The notes beneath the pieces are model-generated. The model did not search any database. It was not told the DNA's origin and was given only the letters and a program-made list of their open reading frames with translations. The position numbers were made by a program, and so were the translations under genes. A DNA stretch of 8,229 nucleotides from CAZFDE01 sp964517795 (GTDB lineage: Bacteria > Planctomycetota > Phycisphaerae > Sedimentisphaerales > Anaerobacaceae), in assembly GCA_964517795.1 (NCBI GenBank), contig CAZFDE010000101.1:1-8229 (forward strand), read 5' to 3'. Shown in pieces: positions 1-5,712 of the stretch (position 1 is the first letter of the stretch; each line of letters starts with the position of its first letter).

Positions 1-27
1 GCCTTCGCATAAAGCTACGACGAGGCA

Positions 28-51
28 GGCAAGTTGCCCATCCTACCCTAC
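28..51. repeat. Palindrome followed by CCTACCCTAC (first copy)
   Basis: GGCAAGTTGCC (28-38) is a short palindrome followed by a CATCCTACCCTAC tail. It resembles the two better palindromes at 116-138 and 330-350, which also run into CCTAC. The stem is too tight to be a good hairpin, so this looks like a decayed copy. Grouping it with the other two rests on the shared tail and position only. Confidence 0.4.
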
Positions 52-59
52 TTCGGAAC

Positions 60-110
60 CTGCTGCGCAGAAATAATTTAAATAGACCCATCGACTGCGC
101 TCAGGGTGAC
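60..110. repeat. Composite dispersed repeat, copy 1
   Basis: CTGCTGCGCAG (60-70) is followed after exactly 20 nt by TCGACTGCGCTCAGGGTGAC (91-110). The same two blocks with the same 20-nt spacing recur at 249-259 and from 280, and the spacer itself matches at about 11 of 20 positions. That argues for duplication of one composite unit. CTCAGGGTGAC-type phrases are widespread intergenic repeats in many bacterial genomes (general knowledge). No coding role is apparent. Confidence 0.6.
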
Positions 111-115
111 GATTT

Positions 116-138
116 GGTGCGATGAAATCGTACCCTAC
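116..138. repeat. Hairpin repeat with CCTAC tail (second copy)
   Basis: GGTGCGAT (116-123) pairs with ATCGTACC (127-134) across a GAA loop, with one G-T wobble, and CTAC follows at 135-138. It sits 5 nt after the first composite repeat, as the third palindrome sits just after the second composite repeat. Likely a non-coding mobile or dispersed palindrome; a transcript-end role for nfi is possible but unsupported by a T-run. Confidence 0.5.
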
Positions 139-177
139 CTTTTCGTTGTTCATGATTTGGCTTGCATGGTTTGTTGA

Positions 178-207
178 TCTGGATTCCCGCTTTCGTGGGA
201 ATGACAG
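178..207. repeat. ATTCCCGC hairpin repeat, copy 1
   Basis: TCTGGATTCCCGC, a 4-nt loop, then a GGGAATGACAG arm. The arms ATTCCCGC and GTGGGAAT pair over 8 bp with one G-T wobble. Two more copies occur at 1231-1258 and 1482-1510. The consensus resembles the ATTCCC-N-GGGAAT small repeats called dRS3 in Neisseria and similar dispersed sequences in other phyla, often mistranslated as short peptides. Identity with dRS3 is a resemblance, not a demonstrated homology. Confidence 0.7.
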
Positions 208-248
208 AAAGGTGAAAATTTAAAGGTTAAAGTGCAAAACTATTGAGT

Positions 249-326
249 CTGCTGCGCAGGGCTGATTTTGATAGCTCCCTCGACTGCGCCATGTACCATT
301 CGGTTCATGGCTGCGCTCAGGGTGAC
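249..326. repeat. Composite dispersed repeat, copy 2, interrupted
   Basis: This is the second composite unit: CTGCTGCGCAG (249-259), 20 nt, then TCGACTGCGC. It is interrupted by 27 nt relative to copy 1: a 21-nt insert at 290-310 followed by a second CTGCGC (311-316). The repeat then resumes with TCAGGGTGAC (317-326). CCATGTACC (289-297) and GGTTCATGG (302-310) form a 9-bp stem with one mismatch around a 4-nt loop. CTGCGC thus flanks the insert on both sides, at 284-289 and 311-316. Confidence 0.6.
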
Positions 327-329
327 AGC

Positions 330-350
330 GGTGGGCACGGCCCACCCTAC
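330..350. repeat. Perfect hairpin repeat with CCTAC tail (third copy)
   Basis: GGTGGGC (330-336) and GCCCACC (340-346) form a perfect 7-bp stem around ACG, followed by CTAC and a run of seven A. It is the cleanest of the three CCTAC palindromes. Read on the minus strand, the direction of nfi transcription, a T-run precedes rather than follows the hairpin, so it is not a classical terminator for nfi. Confidence 0.55.
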
Positions 351-402
351 AAAAAAATCCGCGTTAATCCAGCCCGTCCGCAATAGCGAGACGAGGCAAG
401 TG

Positions 403-1092
403 TTAATCCGTGAAATCCGTGGTTTTGAGTTTAGTTACGTGCTGGTGAGCGAGGCGGGTTGGTTCTGGGAGGCGATACTTGACCGCGCAGGTCAAGACAA
501 TATTTATGGTGTCGTCGAGTGTGCAGCGGTGGCCGACGGAGACGAACAGCGGTTTGACATTGGTTCGGGTTCGCAGGACGGCGCCGATGATATCCTCGGT
601 TTTGGGGTCGTAGAGGTATTCGAAACTACCTTTGGTTTTGGGCGGTTCTTTATAAGTGCCGATCAAGCGGCTCTTGGCGCAGCCGACGGTGGGTTTGTCG
701 AAGAACAGGCCCAGATGGGCGGCGATGCCCATCCGGCGGGGGTGGGCGATTCCCTGGCCGTCGATCATGAAGCAGTCCGGCTCGATGTTGAGCTTTTTGA
801 CGGCCGCCAGGCAGGCCGGCGCTTCGCGGAACGACAACAGGCCGGGGATATAGGGCATGGGGACCGGCTCGAGGGCCTGCTGTGATTCGAGAACGCTCAT
901 ATCGGCGATATTCAGGACGATGGCTGCGGCGATGGCGTTTCGGGCGTCTTTGGTGAACGCGCAGTCGAGGCCGCAGACGGTGCGGATTTTTTTGCGGATT
1001 CGGGTCTGCCGGACCTGCGCGGCCAGTTGCACCTGCAAATCCCTTGCCTGTGCGTAGGTTACATCCCAGCGGTGGCGGTTTTTCAGCTTCAT
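403..1092 (-). CDS. nfi: Endonuclease V (deoxyinosine 3' endonuclease)
   Basis: Endonuclease V nicks DNA near deaminated bases, chiefly deoxyinosine, starting repair in the cytoplasm. The 229-residue product matches the usual length of about 220-230. All family motifs are present: GLDCAF with metal ligand D43, YIPGLLSFRE with wedge Y81 and catalytic E90, DGQGIAHPRRMG with D111 and H117, CAKSRLIG with K140, then GHRCTLDD and TRLAHQH. These correspond to D43, Y80, E89, D110, H116 and K139 of the Thermotoga enzyme (family knowledge). The start at 1092 fits the family N-terminus; only a weak GGGG stretch lies upstream. The gene runs divergently from uvrA. Its last residues (TTDFTD) and stop codon come from an AATCCGTGAAATCC phrase that looks like intergenic repeat. 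Product is near certain; regulation is not visible. Confidence 0.95.
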   Translation of the reverse strand: MKLKNRHRWDVTYAQARDLQVQLAAQVRQTRIRKKIRTVCGLDCAFTKDARNAIAAAIVLNIADMSVLESQQALEPVPMPYIPGLLSFREAPACLAAVKKLNIEPDCFMIDGQGIAHPRRMGIAAHLGLFFDKPTVGCAKSRLIGTYKEPPKTKGSFEYLYDPKTEDIIGAVLRTRTNVKPLFVSVGHRCTLDDTINIVLTCAVKYRLPEPTRLAHQHVTKLKTTDFTD

Positions 1093-1173
1093 ATAGCCGC
1101 ATTTTACCCCAACCGGACCAATTCAGCGAGGCTTTGTAGGTAAAAAAATCACCGTGCGGATGCACACCGTCAG

Positions 1174-1200
1174 AGATTCTTCGCCTTCGGCTCAGAAGGA
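1174..1200. repeat. Possible CTTCGGCTCAGAAGGA dispersed repeat
   Basis: GATTCTTCGCCTTCGGCTC followed by AGAAGGA resembles, in general form, the TCGACTGCGCTCAGGGTGAC repeats at 91-110 and 280-326 (TTCG/TCGA, then GCTCAG, then GG). It lies in the nfi-uvrA spacer ahead of the ATTCCCGC hairpin. Assignment is by similarity of pattern only. Confidence 0.3.
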
Positions 1201-1230
1201 TACGCTGGGGCAGGGTTCGGGATTCGATGG

Positions 1231-1258
1231 TCTGGATTCCCGCCTTCGCGGGAATGAC
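1231..1258. repeat. ATTCCCGC hairpin repeat, copy 2
   Basis: TCTGGATTCCCGC, loop CTTC, then GCGGGAATGACA; the 8-bp arms at 1236-1243 and 1248-1255 pair perfectly. The copy differs from 178-207 only within the loop-stem region. Its right half (GGGAATGACA) is also the first unit of the tandem array at 1250-1316. Confidence 0.75.
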
Positions 1259-1316
1259 AAAGTGAGCCGGGAATGACAAAGTGAGCCGGGAATGACAAAG
1301 TGAGCCGGGAATGACA
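1250..1316. repeat. 19-bp tandem repeat, about 3.5 units
   Basis: The unit GGGAATGACAAAGTGAGCC occurs three times without change at 1250-1268, 1269-1287 and 1288-1306, then a partial GGGAATGACA at 1307-1316. The unit begins with the right arm of the ATTCCCGC hairpin repeat, so the array grew out of that repeat. After the last unit the sequence continues GAAG, matching how the copy at 178-207 ends. There are no spacers, so this is not a CRISPR. Confidence 0.85.
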
Positions 1317-1353
1317 GAAGGGGGCGTGCGGCGTTGGTTCGATGAAAAAGCAT

Positions 1354-1382
1354 TTTACGCGGGCGGGATTTTATGGTATAAT
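1354..1382 (+). promoter_or_regulatory. Likely sigma70 extended -10 promoter for uvrA-mtnA
   Basis: TATAAT (1377-1382) is preceded by TG with one intervening base (1374-1375), the extended -10 form, and by a weak -35 TTTACG (1354-1359) at 17 nt spacing. Transcription would begin near 1389, giving a leader of about 155 nt that includes the hairpin repeat at 1482-1510. I saw no LexA-type palindrome around it, so SOS control is not indicated. Confidence 0.55.
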
Positions 1383-1481
1383 ATCACGTTTGGGTTATTG
1401 TTAATTTTTAGCGTTAGACTATGTATTACCATCCAAAGAGTATGTCATTTAGCATTTGATGCGGAGTCCAGATATGTAAAA

Positions 1482-1510
1482 CTGGATTCCCGCCTTCGCG
1501 GGAATGACAA
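1482..1510. repeat. ATTCCCGC hairpin repeat, copy 3, in the uvrA leader
   Basis: CTGGATTCCCGC, loop CTTC, GCGGGAATGACAA; perfect 8-bp stem. It ends directly before the in-frame GTG at 1511 and 33 nt before the preferred uvrA start. If transcribed from the promoter at 1354-1382 it would form a stable hairpin in the leader mRNA. Confidence 0.7.
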
Positions 1511-1543
1511 GTGCTTTGGGTGGCGGAAATTGAAGTTATCACT

Positions 1544-4447
1544 ATGGCGAATAACAACGGCAAGGCGATTCAGATCATTGGGGCCGCGGAGCACAACCTC
1601 AAGAACCTCAATTTGAGCATTCCGCGCGATAAGCTGGTGGTTATCACGGGCATCAGCGGCTCGGGCAAAAGCTCGCTGGCGTTTGATACGATTTACGCCG
1701 AGGGCCGCCGCAAGTATGTCGAATCGCTGAGCTCTTACGCCCGCCAATTTCTCGAACAGATGCAGAAGCCGGCGATCGAGGAGATCACGGGCCTGCCGCC
1801 GACGATCGCGATCGAGCAGCGCAGCGCCAGCGGCAATCCGCGTTCGACCGTGGCGACGACGACGGAGATTTATGACTATTTCCGGCTTTTGTTCGCGCGG
1901 GCGGGCACGCCTCACTGCTGGATCTGCGGCAAGGTGATTACCAGCCAGCACGCGACCCAGATCGTCGAGGCGATTATGCAGAACCCCGAGGGGACGAAGA
2001 TCCAGATCTGCGCGCCGCTGGTCCGCGGCAAGAAGGGCGAGCATCGGGATATTTTGACGCATGTGCAGCGCGAGGGGTATGTGCGGGTGCGGATCGACGG
2101 GTCGATGTACGATATTCGCAGTCTGCCGGAGCTGAATAAATTTCAGGCCCATAATATCGATGCGGTGATCGATCGGCTGATCCTGAAGGAATCGATCCGG
2201 GTGCGGCTGGCCGACTCGGTGGAGACGGCGTTGAAACTGGCGGACGGGGTGATATTGATCCTCCTGCAGCAGCCGCATGAGAGCAAAACCAATGGCGGCA
2301 ACGGCGAGTGGATCGAACGGATCTACAGCGAGAAATTCGCGTGCTCGGATCATCCAGAAGCGAGTCTCGAGGAGCTGTCGCCGCGGCTGTTCAGCTTTAA
2401 CAGTCCCTATGGCGCGTGTGCGAGCTGCGACGGGCTGGGGACGATTCTCGAATTCGATCCGGATCTGATCGTTCCGGATAAGAGCATTTCGCTGGAGAAT
2501 GGCGCGATCACCGCGTGGCGCAAGGGCGGCAAGCGGATGAACATTTTCTATAACCGGCTGATCAAGAAATTCTGCCGCAATCTGGAGATTCGAAAAAGTG
2601 CACCCTTTGAGGAGATTCCCGAGGATGTCCGAAAGGTCCTGATGTACGGGACGACCGGTGCCGAGGCCAAGGCGTTCGGGTTCAGTTTCGAGGGGGTGAT
2701 TCCGAACCTGACGCGGCGATGGAAGACGACGGCCAGCGAATATGTCAAGGCCCGGCTGCACAGTTTTCTTTCGGAGCAGCCGTGCAATACCTGTAAGGGG
2801 GCGCGGCTGCGGCCGGAGGCGATGGCGGTACTGGTCGGCGAGAAGAATATTCGCCAGTTGAGCGAGATGAGTATCGAAAAGGCGATGGCGTTTTTCAAGG
2901 ACCTGACGCTGGATTCGGAAAAGACGATAATCGCCGAACCGATCCTGCGGGAGATCAAGGCACGCCTGCAGTTCATGGTCGATGTGGGGCTGGGGTACCT
3001 GACGCTGGACCGCAAGAGCAGTACGCTTTCGGGCGGCGAGGCCCAGCGGATTCGGCTGGCGACGCAGGTCGGCAGCGGGCTGGTGGGGGTCTGTTATGTG
3101 CTCGACGAGCCGACGATCGGGCTGCATAAGCGGGACAACGAGCGGCTGCTGGGGATTCTCAAGAGGCTCAGCAAGATCGGCAATACCGTGCTGGTCGTCG
3201 AACATGATGAGGATATCATCAAGAGTGCCGAGCATATTATCGATATCGGTCCGGCGGCGGGCGCGCACGGCGGCGAACTGGTCGTGCAGGGCGATTTCGA
3301 TACGGTCTCCGCGTGCCGCAAGTCGATGACGGGGCTGTATCTGAGCGGGCGACAGAAAATCGAACTGCCGAACCAGCGACGCGCGTACAGTCTGCGAAAG
3401 GTGATCGAGGTCAAGGGTGCAGAGGAGCACAATCTAAAGCAGATCGATGTCAAGTTTCCGGTCGGCGTGTTTATTTGTGTCACCGGGGTTTCCGGTTCGG
3501 GCAAGAGTACGCTGGTGAATCAGATTCTGCTTCGGGCGCTCAAGCGCCGCCTATACGCCTCGCGCGAGCGGCCCGGTCAGCATAAAACCGTGCTCGGGAC
3601 ATCGCTGATCGACAAGGTGATCCAGATCGATCAGTCGCCGATCGGCAAGACGCCGCGGAGCAATCCGGCGACCTATACCGGGGTGTTCGACCTGATCCGA
3701 AAACTGTTCAGTATGACCAAGGAGGCGAAGATTCGCGGCTACAAGCCCGGGCGGTTCAGCTTTAACGTCAAGGGCGGGCGGTGCGAGGACTGCATGGGGC
3801 AGGGGACCAAGAAGATCGAGATGCATTTTCTGCCGGATGTGTATGTCACCTGCCAAAGCTGCAAAGGGACGCGTTACAACCGTGAGACGCTGCAGGTGAC
3901 CTACAAAGGGAAAAATATTGCCGATGTGCTGCAAATGCAGATCGAGGAGGCGATGGACTTTTTCGCGAATTTCCCGGCGATCATGCGGATCCTGCGAACG
4001 CTGAACGACGTGGGGATGGGCTACATGAAGTTGGGCCAGGCCTCGACAACGCTCTCCGGCGGCGAGGCCCAGCGGGTCAAGCTCGCCTCGGAACTGGGCA
4101 AGGCGGCGACGGGCCATACGCTTTATATTCTGGATGAGCCGACGACCGGTCTGCACTTCGCCGATATTCATAATTTGCTCAACGTCCTGCAGCGGCTGGT
4201 TGATTGCGGCAATACGGTGGTGGTGATCGAGCATAATCTCGACGTGATCAAGACGGCGGATTATATTATCGATCTTGGGCCGGAGGGCGGCGATGCCGGC
4301 GGGACGATCGTCGCGGCCGGGTCGCCCGAGGACATTATCGGCAAGCGAAAAAGCTATACGGCCCGGTACCTGCGCGAGAAACTCGACGGCAAGAAAACGA
4401 TCAAGGCCGCCAAGCGAAAAACAATAAAGAAAAAGGCCAAGAAATGA
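1544..4447 (+). CDS. uvrA: UvrABC excision repair ATPase, damage-recognition subunit UvrA
   Basis: UvrA dimers scan DNA for bulky lesions and load UvrB in nucleotide excision repair. The 967-residue product has the full double-ABC layout. Half one: Walker A GISGSGKSS (36-44), signature LSGGE (495-499), Walker B LDEPT (520-524). Half two: GVSGSGKST (648-656), LSGGE (837-841), LDEPT (863-867). The C-terminal zinc finger is regular (C747, C750, C770, C773). The first has C267 and H270 paired with C292 and C295, His replacing the usual second Cys. I chose ATG 1544 over in-frame GTG 1511 because GTG directly abuts a dispersed repeat and the extra 11 residues do not look like UvrA; neither start has a strong Shine-Dalgarno. 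A lysine-rich tail closes the protein. The stop overlaps the mtnA start. A long antisense open frame across its 5' half is a shadow. Confidence 0.97.
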   Translation: MANNNGKAIQIIGAAEHNLKNLNLSIPRDKLVVITGISGSGKSSLAFDTIYAEGRRKYVESLSSYARQFLEQMQKPAIEEITGLPPTIAIEQRSASGNPRSTVATTTEIYDYFRLLFARAGTPHCWICGKVITSQHATQIVEAIMQNPEGTKIQICAPLVRGKKGEHRDILTHVQREGYVRVRIDGSMYDIRSLPELNKFQAHNIDAVIDRLILKESIRVRLADSVETALKLADGVILILLQQPHESKTNGGNGEWIERIYSEKFACSDHPEASLEELSPRLFSFNSPYGACASCDGLGTILEFDPDLIVPDKSISLENGAITAWRKGGKRMNIFYNRLIKKFCRNLEIRKSAPFEEIPEDVRKVLMYGTTGAEAKAFGFSFEGVIPNLTRRWKTTASEYVKARLHSFLSEQPCNTCKGARLRPEAMAVLVGEKNIRQLSEMSIEKAMAFFKDLTLDSEKTIIAEPILREIKARLQFMVDVGLGYLTLDRKSSTLSGGEAQRIRLATQVGSGLVGVCYVLDEPTIGLHKRDNERLLGILKRLSKIGNTVLVVEHDEDIIKSAEHIIDIGPAAGAHGGELVVQGDFDTVSACRKSMTGLYLSGRQKIELPNQRRAYSLRKVIEVKGAEEHNLKQIDVKFPVGVFICVTGVSGSGKSTLVNQILLRALKRRLYASRERPGQHKTVLGTSLIDKVIQIDQSPIGKTPRSNPATYTGVFDLIRKLFSMTKEAKIRGYKPGRFSFNVKGGRCEDCMGQGTKKIEMHFLPDVYVTCQSCKGTRYNRETLQVTYKGKNIADVLQMQIEEAMDFFANFPAIMRILRTLNDVGMGYMKLGQASTTLSGGEAQRVKLASELGKAATGHTLYILDEPTTGLHFADIHNLLNVLQRLVDCGNTVVVIEHNLDVIKTADYIIDLGPEGGDAGGTIVAAGSPEDIIGKRKSYTARYLREKLDGKKTIKAAKRKTIKKKAKK

Positions 4448-5508
4448 ATTTCCACACGCTCAAGTGGCAGGGCGAGATCGACGGTTCGCTCGAATTGATC
4501 GACCAGCGTAAACTTCCACTCGTAACAGAATATTTCACGTGCAGCGATACACAGCAGCTTTTCGATGCGATCCGGACGCTGGCGGTTCGCGGGGCGCCGG
4601 CGATCGGTGTGGCGGCCGGTTACGGGTTGGTGCTCGGATTACAGAAAGCGTCCGGCAAATCGACGGTCGCCGATGGTCTTTCGGTTTTGAAGGAATCGGC
4701 TGAGTATTTAGCTCAATCGCGTCCGACGGCCGTGAATCTATTCTGGGCGATCGAGCGCGTTGTTAAGGTCGCCGAAAAATTTGCCGCCGACAATCCCGAT
4801 GCCAATATCGAAATGCTGCGGCAGTGCGTGCTCGATGAGGCAAGGCGGATCGAGCGCGAGGATATCGAAATGTGCCTTGCGATCGGCAAACACGGCGCGC
4901 CGTTTATCCACGATGGCGATGGGATTTTGACGCATTGCAACGCCGGGGCGCTGGCCACCGCGGGTCAGGGGACAGCGCTTTCGGTGATGTTCGAAGCCCA
5001 TAAGGCGGGCAAGCAATTTCGGGTCTATTCCGATGAGACGCGGCCGCTTTTGCAGGGGGCGCGACTGACCGCGTGGGAGCTGCAGCAGGCCGGGATCGAG
5101 GTCGCGGTCATCTGCGATAATATGGCGGGCTTTTTGATGAAGCAGGGAAAGATCGACGCTGTCATTACCGGGGCCGACCGAATCGCCGCCAACGGTGACG
5201 CGGCCAACAAGATCGGCACTTGCAGTCTCAGTATCCTCGCGGCCCATCACGGTATTCCATTTTATATCGCCGCACCATCGAGTACGTTCGATCTGAGTAT
5301 CGCAGGCGGAAGCGATATCGTGATCGAACAGCGAAAATCCGAAGAAGTCACACATCCATTTGGCACGCAAACCGCCCCCGAAGGGGTCGATGTCGAAAAT
5401 CCCGCGTTCGACGTGACCGATGCCGAGCATATTGCGGCTATCATCACCGAACATGGTGTTATCGAAAGCCCCAACCGAGAGAAGATAAGAAAACAGCTTG
5501 GAAATTAG
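4444..5508 (+). CDS. mtnA: S-methyl-5-thioribose-1-phosphate isomerase
   Basis: MtnA converts methylthioribose-1-phosphate to methylthioribulose-1-phosphate in the cytoplasmic methionine salvage pathway. The 354 residues match family length. Motifs seen: RGAPAIG (49-55), RPTAVNL (93-99), THCNAGALAT with catalytic C165, SDETRP (196-201), and GADRIAANGDAANKIG (243-258) with D245. C165 and D245 are 80 apart, like C160 and D240 of the Bacillus enzyme (family knowledge), which favours MtnA over eIF2B-like or ribose-1,5-bisphosphate isomerases. ATG overlaps the uvrA stop as ATGA, with AAGG 7 nt upstream inside uvrA, so translational coupling is likely. The last 20 codons are duplicated at 6953-7018. 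The only ATA isoleucine codon I find in the gene (5485-5487) lies in that segment. No other salvage gene is in the window. Confidence 0.96.
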   Translation: MNFHTLKWQGEIDGSLELIDQRKLPLVTEYFTCSDTQQLFDAIRTLAVRGAPAIGVAAGYGLVLGLQKASGKSTVADGLSVLKESAEYLAQSRPTAVNLFWAIERVVKVAEKFAADNPDANIEMLRQCVLDEARRIEREDIEMCLAIGKHGAPFIHDGDGILTHCNAGALATAGQGTALSVMFEAHKAGKQFRVYSDETRPLLQGARLTAWELQQAGIEVAVICDNMAGFLMKQGKIDAVITGADRIAANGDAANKIGTCSLSILAAHHGIPFYIAAPSSTFDLSIAGGSDIVIEQRKSEEVTHPFGTQTAPEGVDVENPAFDVTDAEHIAAIITEHGVIESPNREKIRKQLGN

Positions 5509-5511
5509 GGG
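5444..5511. repeat. Direct repeat, left copy (3' end of mtnA)
   Basis: These 68 nt match 6954-7021 at 63 positions, with no gaps. They comprise the end of mtnA, its TAG stop and 3 nt beyond. The differences at 5454, 5457, 5460, 5475 and 5487 all fall on third codon positions and change no amino acid. Similarity stops abruptly on the upstream side and fades within a few bases downstream. The pair brackets the ATPase gene, with a period of 1510 bp. Confidence 0.9.
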
Positions 5512-5640
5512 ATAGGGTCCGGTGTCCAGCATCCTGCGAGATGGTTATAACTTGTTTAATGATAAATAGATAAGAAGTTTTTTGACCGGTGAAACGTAGG
5601 CCATATCTGATGGAATTCGGAAAATTTACTAAAATTCTTC

Positions 5641-5668
5641 TTGCAAATCGCCGAATATAGTATATGTT
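5641..5668 (+). promoter_or_regulatory. Possible promoter of the AAA ATPase gene
   Basis: TTGCAA (5641-5646) and TATGTT (5663-5668) are spaced by 16 nt in a visibly AT-rich stretch just ahead of the ATPase start. Each hexamer matches the sigma70 consensus at only four positions, and other AT-rich hexamers nearby would do as well. The rest of the 204-nt spacer 5509-5712 shows no gene and no convincing terminator for mtnA. Confidence 0.3.
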
Positions 5669-5712
5669 ATTCATATATTATGCTATACGAATTACATAGT
5701 CAGGGAGTTTTA

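Larger units (their letters stand above)
1..402. other. Gene-free spacer, nest of short dispersed repeats
   Basis: I see no convincing gene here; the plus-strand open frame running from about 268 through this area into 885 is a shadow of the minus-strand nfi gene. The stretch is a mosaic of short repeats, each listed separately: palindromes ending in CCTAC at 28-51, 116-138 and 330-350, a paired composite repeat at 60-110 and 249-326, and an ATTCCCGC hairpin at 178-207. GACGAGGCA also occurs twice (19-27 and 390-398). The sequence lies downstream of nfi. I found no clear GC-stem plus T-run terminator for that gene, although one of the palindromes could serve. Confidence 0.75.

Noticed and set aside
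268..885. Plus-strand open frame of about 205 codons opposite nfi
   Set aside because: It starts in the repeat-filled spacer and runs antisense to an intact endonuclease V with all catalytic motifs. No domain or ribosome binding site supports it.
1250..1316. Possible CRISPR array
   Set aside because: The 19-bp units are directly adjacent with no spacers, and no cas gene is in the window.
1321..1543. LexA/SOS box upstream of uvrA
   Set aside because: I looked for CTG-N10-CAG and GAAC-N4-GTTC type palindromes near the promoter and saw none convincing.
1311..1616. Plus-strand frame of about 100 codons ahead of uvrA
   Set aside because: It begins in the tandem repeat, crosses the uvrA promoter and a hairpin repeat (its repeat-derived residues are typical of mistranslated dispersed repeats), and overlaps uvrA in another frame.
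1445..3430. Very long minus-strand open frame opposite the 5' half of uvrA
   Set aside because: It mirrors the codon pattern of uvrA, is rich in Arg, Leu and Asp without a recognisable domain, and the sense strand encodes a complete UvrA. It is a shadow frame of GC-rich coding DNA.
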